Below are positions 34,924 to 44,651 of a DNA stretch of 64,000 nucleotides, one piece after another. Source of the DNA: Capsulimonadaceae bacterium. Lineage in GTDB: Bacteria; Armatimonadota; Armatimonadia; Armatimonadales; Capsulimonadaceae. The stretch spans positions 62,001 to 126,000 of the forward strand of contig JARLGU010000041.1 of the NCBI GenBank assembly GCA_031292625.1, written 5' to 3'. Positions within the stretch are counted from its first letter, which is position 1. Each line of letters starts with the position of its first letter. The position numbers and the translations under genes were made by a program. The notes below the pieces were generated by a model. That model was given only the letters and a program-made list of their open reading frames with translations. It did not search any database and was not told where the DNA came from.

Positions 34924-35943
34924 ATGAGAGTTGTTACATTCGGCGAAATAATGATGCGCCTCGCGACACCGGGAAGGCTGCGTTTTTCGCAGGCGCGCGA
35001 GCTCGAAATCACCTATGGCGGCGGCGAGGCCAATGTCGCCGTTTCGCTTGCGCACTTTGGGATCGATGCGCGCTTCGTCACCCGGCTGCCAAAGAATCCG
35101 TTCGGCGACTCCGCGATCGGCATTCTCCGGGGCTACGGAGTGGATACAAGTTCCATCGTTCGCGGCGGGGATCGGATCGGGATCTACTTCCTTGAGACAG
35201 GGGCAAGCCAGCGGCCGTCCGTAGTCGTATACGACCGGGCTGGTTCGTCGATCTCGCAAGCGAGGCCGGCCGACTTTGACTGGACGAGCGCGCTGGACGG
35301 CGCGACATGGTTCCACTTCACCGGCATCACGCCGGCGCTTGGCCCGGATGTCGCCGCGGCCGCGCTTGACGCCGCACGGGCGGCGAAGGCAGCCGGCCTG
35401 ACGGTCTCGTGCGATCTCAACTACCGGAAGAAACTCTGGACGCCCGCACAGGCTCAGGAGACGATGACGCGACTCATGGAATACGTGGACGTCGCCATAG
35501 GAAACGAAGAGGACGCAGAGAAGGTCTTCGGCATTAAGGCCGTGGGTAGCGATATCTCGGGCGGGCAAGTTCATTCCGGCGGCTACGAGGAAGTCGCGCG
35601 CACCCTTGCCGGGCGCTTCGGCCTGAAGCAAGTCGCAATCACGCTCAGGGAGAGCCGGTCCGCAGATAACAACGGTTGGTCGGCAATCCTTTTGAGCGGC
35701 GGGAAGGTGTACAAATCGCGCTCGTACGATATCAATATTGTCGACCGCGTCGGCGGAGGCGACTCTTTCGCCGCGGGCCTTATCTACGGCCTGCTCAGCG
35801 GCAAGGATGACCAAGCAGCCCTGGAGTATGCCGTGGCAGCTTCGTGCCTCAAGCATTCGATCAGCGGCGACCTGAACCTTGTAACCGTTCCGGAGGTGGA
35901 AGCCCTTGCCGGTGGCGACGGCTCCGGCAGGGTTCAGCGCTAG
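34924..35943 (+). CDS. PfkB-family sugar kinase, probable 2-keto-3-deoxygluconate kinase
   Basis: 339 residues from ATG 34924. Ribokinase/PfkB fold: MRVVTFGEIMMRLATPG and YGGGEANVAVSLAHFG at the N-terminus, VSCDLNYRKKLW, AIGNEEDAEKVFGI, and the second PfkB signature DRVGGGDSFAAGLIYGL with catalytic Asp280. KdgK-type kinases share the GEIMMRL and NYRKKLW wording. It would phosphorylate KDG for the aldolase encoded just upstream. The operon ends here at the hairpin 36026-36060. Confidence 0.9.
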   Translation: MRVVTFGEIMMRLATPGRLRFSQARELEITYGGGEANVAVSLAHFGIDARFVTRLPKNPFGDSAIGILRGYGVDTSSIVRGGDRIGIYFLETGASQRPSVVVYDRAGSSISQARPADFDWTSALDGATWFHFTGITPALGPDVAAAALDAARAAKAAGLTVSCDLNYRKKLWTPAQAQETMTRLMEYVDVAIGNEEDAEKVFGIKAVGSDISGGQVHSGGYEEVARTLAGRFGLKQVAITLRESRSADNNGWSAILLSGGKVYKSRSYDINIVDRVGGGDSFAAGLIYGLLSGKDDQAALEYAVAASCLKHSISGDLNLVTVPEVEALAGGDGSGRVQR

Positions 35944-36025
35944 CGCGTCGGCGCGGTTATTATGGGGTGGGACTTTGGCAACCGGCGCAACAGCCCCACT
36001 CTCCTCTCGGCGTCCTAAAATGCAG

Positions 36026-36060
36026 CAAAGGCCTGCGGCAATCGTTGCCGCAGGCCTTTG
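36026..36060. terminator. Bidirectional terminator between kdgK-like gene and tRNA-Pro
   Basis: Perfect 16-base stem (CAAAGGCCTGCGGCAA and its complement) with a TCG loop. It lies 82 bases after the kinase stop and 6 bases beyond the 3' end of the convergent tRNA gene, so it probably serves both. Confidence 0.82.
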
Positions 36061-36065
36061 TTAAC

Positions 36066-36143
<78 letters not shown>

Positions 36144-36211
36144 AAAACAAATGAGCGATTTCGCGTAGGGAGTTGTCTTTTGGACGCAACCAAGCCCCTG
36201 CTCGAAATCGC

Positions 36212-36263
36212 CTCCGCAGTAGCGGAGCGAGAATATAATACCCTTGCCTGCCGCGTTTGTCAA
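36212..36263 (-). promoter_or_regulatory. Promoter of tRNA-Pro(CGG)
   Basis: Minus-strand TTGACA (36258-36263), 17 bases, TATTAT (36235-36240) preceded by GG. Just after the expected start is a hairpin CTCCGC-AGTA-GCGGAG (36212-36227). The precursor would have a leader of about 85 bases. Confidence 0.72.
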
Positions 36264-36368
36264 CGCGCAATCAGCCCAATCTTGCGAATGTTCACGCAGG
36301 AAGCGACCGCCCAGCAAACTCGTTGCTTGCACCGTGAATATTCCGCCCGAAACAGCCGACTATATATA

Positions 36369-36397
36369 TTGACATACATCGGCGCATGATGTACCAT
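36369..36397 (+). promoter_or_regulatory. Promoter and operator of the PadR gene
   Basis: TTGACA (36369-36374), 17 bases, TACCAT (36392-36397). The spacer contains ACATC-N7-GATGT (36376-36392), an inverted repeat of the kind bound by PadR proteins, suggesting autorepression. Confidence 0.6.
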
Positions 36398-36452
36398 GTG
36401 TTCGCTGTACAAAATTTGCATTTACATGCATCCTGCTTTCAGGTACCCCATT

Positions 36453-36785
36453 ATGAAATCGGATCGGGCGAGCTCGAACGCTAATATATCAATGCTCATA
36501 CTCTCCGTACTTGCTGACGGTCCCTTACATGGCTACGGAATCGCTCGGGAGATTGAAAGGCGCAGCGGTCATCAAATTAGCCCTGGAGAAGGCGCGCTCT
36601 ATCCTGCCCTGCGCAATTTGGAGACTGATGGGTGCGTCGTCGCATCTTGGCAGACGCAGGACAACGGTCCGGCGCGAAAAGTGTACGCGCTAACCATCAA
36701 TGGGGTCGATGATCTTAACGATCGCGCCAGATCGTGGCGGGGCTATGTGGATGCCGTCGAGAGCGTTATCGCGCGGCCGGCCTAG
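36453..36785 (+). CDS. PadR family transcriptional regulator
   Basis: 110 residues from ATG 36453, the usual PadR length; starts further up at 36396 or 36426 fall on or near the promoter. The winged-helix domain reads LILSVLADGPLHGYGIAREIERRSGHQISPGEGALYPALRNLETDGCV, followed by the wing and a single C-terminal dimerisation helix. PadR proteins respond to phenolics, drugs or other small molecules. No obvious target operon is adjacent: the gene is bracketed by two tRNA-Pro genes. An MFS gene lies beyond the second tRNA on the opposite strand. Confidence 0.88.
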   Translation: MKSDRASSNANISMLILSVLADGPLHGYGIAREIERRSGHQISPGEGALYPALRNLETDGCVVASWQTQDNGPARKVYALTINGVDDLNDRARSWRGYVDAVESVIARPA

Positions 36786-36858
36786 CGACAATGACGGTCC
36801 ACGTTGACTCCGCCTTTGGATTCTTGCATTCAATGTATCGCGTCGGTCGGAGCGACCG

Positions 36859-36866
36859 GGTATACT
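36859..36866 (+). promoter_or_regulatory. GG-extended -10 box of tRNA-Pro(UGG)
   Basis: GGTATACT ten bases before the tRNA 5' end. A perfect inverted repeat CGGTCG-GAG-CGACCG (36844-36858) lies immediately upstream, where a spacer would be. Confidence 0.55.
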
Positions 36867-36875
36867 AGGATCCAT

Positions 36876-36951
36876 CGGGGTGTGGCGCAGTTGGTAGCGC
36901 GCTACTTTTGGGAAGTAGAAGTCGCAGGTTCAAGTCCTGTCACCCCGACCA
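36876..36951 (+). tRNA. tRNA-Pro (anticodon UGG)
   Basis: 76 bases with encoded CCA. Acceptor CGGGGTG pairs with CACCCCG; anticodon arm CTACT/AGTAG encloses TTTGGGA, giving anticodon TGG; T arm GCAGGTTCAAGTCCTGT. The convergent MFS gene ends 11 bases after it. Confidence 0.95.
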
Positions 36952-36961
36952 CTTTTCCCTG

Positions 36962-38266
36962 TTACCCTGTTTCCGAGGATCTCCTGCGGCGGGGTTCCGG
37001 CAGGCAAAGCGTTGCAACCAGCGCGCCGACGGCGAACGCGGAGCCAAGTGCAAAGAGCGGGCCAAAGCCGAAGCTCGTCGCGATGAGCCCTCCGACGAGC
37101 GGAGCTGCCATTCGCACCAACCCTGTCACGAAATTCAAGGTTGCCATAAAGAACGGCATGTCCGCTTCGGATGGCGCGAATTCGAGCGCCATATTGTACC
37201 CAGCGATGTTCAGTCCGCCGTTGCCAAGCGCCGTGAGTACGAAAACGAACGCGTAGGCCGCTGCAGAGATCGGCGCGAGCGAAAGTACGGTTCCGATGAT
37301 GAGTACGGCGGAAGACGTGATGAGTACCCGCCGGTTTCCTTTTCGATCCGCCCAGTGCCCCCAGATTAGATTGCCGAACGCGAGCGCAACGACGTTTACC
37401 GTCGCGTACAGCGCTACCTCGCGCGAATCCACTTGCCACCGGCCGTGCGCCGCGGGAACGAAGAATGGCGCTACGCAACTCCAAGCCGCGACCGCCGTCT
37501 GTGCCCAGATGAGGCGGCGAAATCCGGCGTCCGCGCGCCAGACGCGAACAAGGTCACGGCCATAGTGTCCCGCATGCATGTCTGATTTCGAGGACCTTTC
37601 GGAAGGATGTTCGCGCAGCCAGATGAACGGCAAGAACGACAGCAAGATAATCGTCGCGGCAAGAAAGAAGCAATTCGCGTATCCGGTGAGAGAGCCGGCG
37701 GGAGCGCGGGCGAGCAGAAAGTGAGTCACCGGACCGACGCCAAGCCCCAACAGCCCTCCGACTAATCCCGCGGCGCCGTACATCCTGCCGCGCCAGTTTG
37801 CCGGAATGAGTTTACCGATCAGGGACCAATAGGACGGCTGGTTGAATCCCGTGGCGAGCGAGTGCGCGAGAAGGGCACCGTAGAACAGTATGAGGAGAAG
37901 ACCGGGACGATGATTCCCCACCAAATAGATTAGCGCGGGCGCGATAAAGAGCGGTATGCGTTCAACAAGTCCAACTGCGACGAGGTATGTCCGGACATAC
38001 TCCAAGCGACTGATAAACGAGGCAACAAGGATGCCCGGCAAAAAATAACCAAGGCTGACGATCGCCGGCATAAGGCCGATCTGCAAGTAAGAGGCATGTA
38101 GGTGCAGAAGGAACTCGGGCAGCAGCGTCGTTGTCGAAAAGATCGCCATCCCGAGCGGCCACCCGATGCCGTCGATTACACCGGTCGCCATGTTGTATCG
38201 GCTAATTGCTCTGGGCGGCTCAATGAGCGCCGCGCTCTCGAAAGTTTCCGTTGACACGATGCTCAT
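36962..38266 (-). CDS. MFS transporter of unknown substrate
   Basis: 434 residues from the ATG at 38266 (MSIVSTETFES), the first Met close to the membrane domain; the open frame runs on to 38479 but the extra 71 residues look non-coding. About 12 helices are evident: GIGWPLGMAIFSTTTLLPEFLLHL, then loop ISRLEYVRTYL, and in the second half IWGHWADRKGNRRVLITSS (motif A-like). ALGNGGLNIAGYNMALEFAPSEADMPFFMATLNFVTG resembles MFS proteins found near carbohydrate genes in related bacteria. The substrate cannot be predicted and no partner gene adjoins it. Confidence 0.8.
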   Translation of the reverse strand: MSIVSTETFESAALIEPPRAISRYNMATGVIDGIGWPLGMAIFSTTTLLPEFLLHLHASYLQIGLMPAIVSLGYFLPGILVASFISRLEYVRTYLVAVGLVERIPLFIAPALIYLVGNHRPGLLLILFYGALLAHSLATGFNQPSYWSLIGKLIPANWRGRMYGAAGLVGGLLGLGVGPVTHFLLARAPAGSLTGYANCFFLAATIILLSFLPFIWLREHPSERSSKSDMHAGHYGRDLVRVWRADAGFRRLIWAQTAVAAWSCVAPFFVPAAHGRWQVDSREVALYATVNVVALAFGNLIWGHWADRKGNRRVLITSSAVLIIGTVLSLAPISAAAYAFVFVLTALGNGGLNIAGYNMALEFAPSEADMPFFMATLNFVTGLVRMAAPLVGGLIATSFGFGPLFALGSAFAVGALVATLCLPEPRRRRSSETG

Positions 38267-38422
38267 TTTACCAGCGCCGCCGTCTAAGCAGGTGCGACGA
38301 ACTTTCAGATTTACATACATTAGACCAATGCGGATCGCCATCCGCCGGAACCATTTGGCAAGGACGCGCATTGACCAATAGGCTGATGCGATTGTACGGC
38401 GTATTTTCGAGCACACGGGCCG

Positions 38423-38430
38423 GGTACAAT
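38423..38430 (+). promoter_or_regulatory. GG-extended -10 box of the mqnP-like gene
   Basis: GGTACAAT, 23 bases before the ATG at 38454. No standard -35. Confidence 0.5.
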
Positions 38431-38453
38431 CGGGCCGGTGTAACAAATTCCCT

Positions 38454-39350
38454 ATGAGCGAATCGGCGATTTCCGGCAACGTGATATTCAGGGCTTACCA
38501 ACGAACAAAGATCATTTTGGAAATGATCAAGTTCGAGCACAGCATCTTCGCAATGCCCTTTGCGTTTATGGCTGCATTTGTCGCCTCCCGAGGCGTTCCA
38601 ACGGCGCACGATGCGTGTTGGATTGCCGTGGCGATGGTTGCCGCGAGATCGGCGGCAATGGCGTTTAATCGCATCGCGGATTGGCGTTACGATGCCCTGA
38701 ATCCTCGTACCAGCAGCCGCGCGATACCGGCCGGACACTTGACGGTGCCCCAGGTTGCCGTCTTTACGGTAGCTTCCTGCGCGATACTCATATTAGCAGC
38801 GTATGAACTCAAACCGCTCGCGTTCTATCTCTCCCCGCTGGCAATTGTTATTTCACTTGGCTACTCACTTACGAAGCGCTTCACCGCCCTATCACACGCC
38901 TTTTTAGGCCTTGCCCTCGCCGTCGCCCCAATGGGCGCTTGGATTGCGATTCGCGGCGCCTTTGATGCCATTCCCGCCGTGCTTGCCGCGGCCGTGCTCT
39001 TTTGGCTGCTGGGGTTCGATATCATCTACGCTCTTCAAGATACCGAATTCGACAAGAGTGCCGGGTTGCGATCAATCCCTGCCGCCCTGGGCAACCAGCG
39101 CGCACTCGTCGTGAGCCGCGCCGCGCACGTCGTGATGGTCTTCCTGCTTGCTATATTTGGCGTACTGGCGCATCGGCACGGCGTTTACGCGATTGGCGTC
39201 GTGACTGCCGCACTGCTGGTTGCGTACGAACAATCGTTAGTGAAGGCGGATGACCTCAGTAAGCTCAATTTCGCCTTCTTTAACCTCAACGGCTACATTA
39301 GCGTTGGGCTGTTCGTCTTCACGGTGGTTGACATTTTATGGCTAGGGTAA
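38454..39350 (+). CDS. UbiA-family prenyltransferase, probable MqnP of menaquinone synthesis
   Basis: 298 residues, about nine membrane helices. First Asp-rich motif: NRIADWRYDALNPRTSSRAIPAGHL near residue 70; second: DIIYALQDTEFDKSAGLRSIP near residue 190. Both match UbiA-type aromatic prenyltransferases, and the wording is that of the 4-hydroxybenzoate-like group used in the futalosine pathway (MqnP), which attaches the polyprenyl tail to the 1,4-dihydroxy-6-naphthoate ring. The nearby mqnA gene supports this. The stop overlaps the start of the DCC-family gene by 13 bases. Confidence 0.88.
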   Translation: MSESAISGNVIFRAYQRTKIILEMIKFEHSIFAMPFAFMAAFVASRGVPTAHDACWIAVAMVAARSAAMAFNRIADWRYDALNPRTSSRAIPAGHLTVPQVAVFTVASCAILILAAYELKPLAFYLSPLAIVISLGYSLTKRFTALSHAFLGLALAVAPMGAWIAIRGAFDAIPAVLAAAVLFWLLGFDIIYALQDTEFDKSAGLRSIPAALGNQRALVVSRAAHVVMVFLLAIFGVLAHRHGVYAIGVVTAALLVAYEQSLVKADDLSKLNFAFFNLNGYISVGLFVFTVVDILWLG

Positions 39351-39754
39351 GCGTCGAGCGCTCCAAGATCCTTGTGTTTTACGATGCTAGTTGCGCGCTC
39401 TGTATGGCATCGAGGAGCCTGGGGCTGAAATTGGATCCGGCTCGCGTGCTCCATTGGATCGATAGCCGCGATCCGCTCGCAACGCTCGTTGCAGGCAACC
39501 GCTTTACGACTGAGGATTTCTCCCGCCGAATCCACATCCGGTTGCCCGACGGCACCTGGCGAATCGGTTATTGGGCTGTCGCCGAGATGGCGCGGCGGTT
39601 GCCGCTGCCGCATTGGCTGTCGAGTTTTTTATCGTTTCCCTTGATGGCAGAGGCCGGCAACAGGATCTACAATTTCGTTGCGGATCACCGCCGCTGGACA
39701 TATCGCAAGTGTCCTGTTTGCAGTGCAACGGATTCAAATGTACATCGACAGTAG
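39338..39754 (+). CDS. DCC-family thiol-disulfide oxidoreductase-like protein (DUF393)
   Basis: 138 residues. The N-terminus has the defining motif LVFYDASCALCMAS (a DxxCxxC box in a thioredoxin-like strand-helix), followed by RVLHWIDSRDP, a mid-region with GYWAVAEMARRLPLPHWL, and a C-terminal CPVC pair. DCC proteins are widespread but their biochemical role is poorly known. It overlaps the mqnP-like gene and lies 12 bases before mqnA, so it is co-transcribed with menaquinone genes; a role in that pathway is a guess from position. Confidence 0.82.
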   Translation: MARVSVERSKILVFYDASCALCMASRSLGLKLDPARVLHWIDSRDPLATLVAGNRFTTEDFSRRIHIRLPDGTWRIGYWAVAEMARRLPLPHWLSSFLSFPLMAEAGNRIYNFVADHRRWTYRKCPVCSATDSNVHRQ

Positions 39755-39766
39755 AGGTATATCGGT

Positions 39767-40537
39767 ATGAATATCAAGATCGGAAGCGTTCCCTATTTGA
39801 ACGCAAGACCGCTCATACGCTGGTTTAGCACGGATGATGGCCAACGGAGCGGAGTCGACGTGATTGAAGAGACGCCATCGCGGCTGGCGGCCATGCTGGA
39901 CGCCGAGGAACTCGATGCGGCGCTCGTTTCCGTGTATGCGTCGTTCGACCATCCGGAATATACGATCTTGCCCGGGGTGTCCATTAGCGGTCAAGGGGAG
40001 ATTAAAAGCGTCCGGGCATTTTCCCGGCTGCCATTTGGAATGCTGCACTCGATTGCGATGGATACGTCTTCGCTAACGTCGGTGGCCTTGCTCAAGATCT
40101 TGCTCGCGGAGGTCTATAATTCGCATCCTCAGGCGATCGCCCATGCTCCAAACCTGGATGGCATGCTTCGCGTTGCCGATGCTGCGTTGCTGATCGGAGA
40201 TCCGGGAATGCTTGCATCGGATGACGGTCTGCGCGTGTTGGATTTGGGCGAGGCCTGGCGCAAGCATGTCGGCTTGCCGTTCACTTACGCCGTCTGGCTT
40301 GCGCGTCCTGGAGCGGACACGGAGATGCTCGCCGACATTTTGCGAGGCGCCAGGGATTATGGCCTCTCGCAGGCTCCGGAGATCGCATCGGAAGAGGCTC
40401 TTCGCCTCGGTTGCAGCCATGAGGTATGCTACGAGTACGTTACGGAGGTCATGGACTACGACCTTGGGGACCAGCATTATGAGGCAATTACGACGTTTCA
40501 CAAGAAGTGCAGGGAAAACGGATTGCTTTCTCGATGA
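39767..40537 (+). CDS. mqnA: Chorismate dehydratase MqnA
   Basis: 256 residues, first enzyme of the futalosine menaquinone route, converting chorismate to 3-enolpyruvylbenzoate. The N-terminus IKIGSVPYLNARPLIRWF is the family signature; SRLAAMLDAEELDAALVSVYASF, ADAALLIGDPGM and LDLGEAWRKHVGLPFTYAVWLARPG are also typical of this periplasmic-binding-protein-like fold. Third gene of the mqnP-DCC-mqnA set; mqnB, C, D and E are not in the window. 40538-40687 after it holds no clear gene. Confidence 0.94.
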   Translation: MNIKIGSVPYLNARPLIRWFSTDDGQRSGVDVIEETPSRLAAMLDAEELDAALVSVYASFDHPEYTILPGVSISGQGEIKSVRAFSRLPFGMLHSIAMDTSSLTSVALLKILLAEVYNSHPQAIAHAPNLDGMLRVADAALLIGDPGMLASDDGLRVLDLGEAWRKHVGLPFTYAVWLARPGADTEMLADILRGARDYGLSQAPEIASEEALRLGCSHEVCYEYVTEVMDYDLGDQHYEAITTFHKKCRENGLLSR

Positions 40538-40687
40538 AACGGCATTGATAGATTGCTGTCTATGCGTCCGCGTCCGATTGCTCACGACGCGACAAGCGCG
40601 CATCTGATATTGGATGCGCCAGCGGGGCCAGGCGGCGTGCACGAACCTTTATAGAACAAACCAGATTTGACTTGGCGGAGGCATGAC

Positions 40688-41698
40688 ATGTATACGTTGG
40701 TGGTAACAGGCGGGGCGGGATTTATTGGAAGTAATTTTGTTCGCTATATTCTGAGCAAGTATCCCGATTATAGAGTTCATGTGCTCGATAGCTTGACCTA
40801 CGCCGGCAACCTTGAGAACCTGGAAGATGTCTCATCGAACCCGAATTTCGCTTTTACGAAAGGCGACATTCGAGATGCGAAGGTTGTTGGAGAACTTGCA
40901 ACCCACGCGGACGCAATCATCAATTTCGCCGCCGAATCGCACGTGGACAGGTCGATCGTCAATCCGGGGGAGTTTATACAGACGGATGTCGCTGGCGTCT
41001 ACACGCTTCTGGAGGCCGCTCGCTCGAATAAGCACAACCGATTTCTACACATATCCACCGATGAGGTATATGGAACGATCGCCGAAGGATCCTATCGCGA
41101 AGGCGACCCGCTTGAGCCCAACTCCCCCTACTCCGCAAGCAAGGCGGGCGGCGAGCTTCTCGTACGAGCATTCAACGTAACGTACGGCCTCAACACAATC
41201 GTGACGCGCGGATCCAATACTTTTGGTCCCTACCAATATCCCGAGAAGCTGATCCCCCTCTTCGTCACAAATCTGATCGACGGAGAGAAAGTTCCCGTTT
41301 ATGGAGATGGCCTTCAGGTCCGCGATTGGTTGTATGTTCTCGACCATTGCGCGGGCGTCGATATTGCGCTGCATCATGGCGAGCCCGGGAACGTGTATAA
41401 CGTTGGCGGCGGCAATGAGCGGACGAACGTCGACATCACTCACCGGATTCTCGCCCAGATGAACAAGAGCGCTGATTTTATACGCCACGTTGAAGACCGC
41501 CCCGGCCACGATCGACGCTACTCGATAAGCTGCGACAAGCTAAAGAAGCTGGGTTTTCAGCAGACGATAAACTTCGATGAACGACTGCATGAAACTGTCG
41601 CCTGGTATCAAGAGAACCAATCTTGGTGGCGGCGCATTAAGGAAAAGCAGGCGGAGTACCAGGAATTCATGAAGAACTGGTACGCCGAGCGCAAATAG
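40688..41698 (+). CDS. rfbB: dTDP-glucose 4,6-dehydratase
   Basis: 336 residues from ATG 40688 with GGAGG shortly upstream; seven extra codons to 40667 would contain that site. Extended SDR enzyme: NAD motif GGAGFIGSNFVRYIL, DSLTYAGNLENL, AAESHVDRSI, STDEVYGTI with the Asp-Glu catalytic pair, and YSASKAGGELL (Tyr-x3-Lys). It makes dTDP-4-keto-6-deoxyglucose, precursor of dTDP-L-rhamnose and other surface deoxysugars. The other Rml genes are not adjacent. A hypothetical membrane-anchored protein follows by 16 bases. Confidence 0.95.
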   Translation: MYTLVVTGGAGFIGSNFVRYILSKYPDYRVHVLDSLTYAGNLENLEDVSSNPNFAFTKGDIRDAKVVGELATHADAIINFAAESHVDRSIVNPGEFIQTDVAGVYTLLEAARSNKHNRFLHISTDEVYGTIAEGSYREGDPLEPNSPYSASKAGGELLVRAFNVTYGLNTIVTRGSNTFGPYQYPEKLIPLFVTNLIDGEKVPVYGDGLQVRDWLYVLDHCAGVDIALHHGEPGNVYNVGGGNERTNVDITHRILAQMNKSADFIRHVEDRPGHDRRYSISCDKLKKLGFQQTINFDERLHETVAWYQENQSWWRRIKEKQAEYQEFMKNWYAERK

Positions 41699-41714
41699 CC
41701 TATCAATTATCCCC

Positions 41715-42197
41715 ATGAAACAGTCTTCACAGCGCGCCATTCAGGTCGCCGTCATCCTCATGGCGGCCTTGATTGCGTACAGGATCGCGTTTCCCATTCT
41801 CCCGCCGGACCAGCAACAGATCCAGCAGCAAATTCAGTATGCCGCGGCCCAAATGCAGGAGCGTAGCGTTGGCGGGGCGTTAAGGGTTCTCTCAGACCAC
41901 TACATTGACGATAATGGCTTTACTGGCGACGCACTTAAACTCATGTTGATGAGAGCCACGCGAGATGCAACATCAATCGCCGTCAGCGTTCGTTCGACGC
42001 AGATCGATGTTCGCGGGGAGTCCGCGACGTCGCGTAGCTTCGTTGGCGTTACCGTCGATAGACCCTCGGGGAACTGGTCTCGCGCGAGTCAAGAGATAGT
42101 GCTGACATGGAAAAAAGAGCGAGTCAACCACCTGCTCATTATCCCAGCAAAAGAGTGGCGCGTCGTGTCCGCTAGTTATGGCTCAGTCGACTTCTAG
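41715..42197 (+). CDS. Hypothetical membrane-anchored protein
   Basis: 160 residues, not recognised. One N-terminal hydrophobic segment (VAVILMAALIAYRIAFPIL) is followed by a Gln-rich stretch (PDQQQIQQQIQYAAAQMQ) and a ~120-residue domain with alternating strands, including IAVSVRSTQIDVRGESATSRSFVGVTV and EIVLTWKKERVNHLLIIPAKEWRVVSAS, which recalls NTF2/SnoaL-like or similar small alpha+beta folds. It is probably anchored with the domain outside. Only 16 bases after rfbB, so likely in the same transcript. Confidence 0.6.
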   Translation: MKQSSQRAIQVAVILMAALIAYRIAFPILPPDQQQIQQQIQYAAAQMQERSVGGALRVLSDHYIDDNGFTGDALKLMLMRATRDATSIAVSVRSTQIDVRGESATSRSFVGVTVDRPSGNWSRASQEIVLTWKKERVNHLLIIPAKEWRVVSASYGSVDF

Positions 42198-42386
42198 GGC
42201 TTGCACGATCCTGTGTGCGCGATTTTGGAAGGGCATAATAAAATAAACAAATTCATAGAAATACGCAGGATTTCATAGCCTGTAAAGTTTGCGCGTTTTC
42301 CTCCGAAGATTGAATAAAATGGAACTTAGCGGATAGTCTTCTTGTTCTGACAGTAAGCAAGATTGAAGTTTCCAACGGAGGAAATT

Positions 42387-42686
42387 ATGGGCAACCAAAA
42401 CTGCGTATTTGCCGATCCGAAGAGCATTGCAAGCTACATCCTCACTCATATGCAAAACGAACAGTACGACGGCCGGATGTCAAGTTTCTATAGCCGCTAT
42501 CTGGTCGAGGCTCTCGTGCAAGCATCGGTGGAAGCGAAGCGTGGAGCCAATCGAACAAGGACAAACGCGAACTCAAGTCTGGCAATGACGCTAGACCAGT
42601 TCAAAGAACTCGCAGCCGCTCAGGAACGTCGCGTTCACTCGCTTACTGGTCAGCAAACCTATGGCCGTCTTGAGCGGCCCGTGTAA
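42387..42686 (+). CDS. Hypothetical protein, 99 residues
   Basis: Unrecognised soluble protein. The start at ATG 42387 has a strong GGAGGAA ribosome site five bases before; starting at 42363 would include it. The sequence is predicted helical (PKSIASYILTHMQNEQYDGRMSSFYSRYLVEALVQASVEAKRG) with a polar middle. The convergent bioD gene ends one base away. The 189 bases before it are AT-rich with CATAAT near 42235 as a possible -10; I find no riboswitch or hairpin there. Confidence 0.6.
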   Translation: MGNQNCVFADPKSIASYILTHMQNEQYDGRMSSFYSRYLVEALVQASVEAKRGANRTRTNANSSLAMTLDQFKELAAAQERRVHSLTGQQTYGRLERPV

Positions 42687-42687
42687 T

Positions 42688-44643
<1,956 letters not shown>

Positions 44644-44651
<8 letters not shown>

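Noticed and set aside
34891-35856. 321-codon minus-strand frame opposite the KDG kinase gene
   Set aside because: Shadow of a clear PfkB gene with no recognisable domain.
37185-37205. GGTACAAT on the minus strand inside the MFS gene
   Set aside because: It is explained by codons for Gly-Tyr-Asn-Met in the middle of a transporter and is not near a start codon.
38264-38272. GGTAAAAT overlapping the ATG of the MFS gene at 38266
   Set aside because: The box would place the transcript start inside the gene, so it cannot serve the chosen start; probably chance.
40563-40655. Thirty-codon frame between mqnA and rfbB
   Set aside because: No ribosome site and no conserved features; length is compatible with chance.
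42198-42386. Possible riboswitch before the 99-residue hypothetical gene
   Set aside because: AT-rich leader was checked for c-di-GMP, SAM, TPP and cobalamin-type cores; no convincing conserved elements or paired stems were found.
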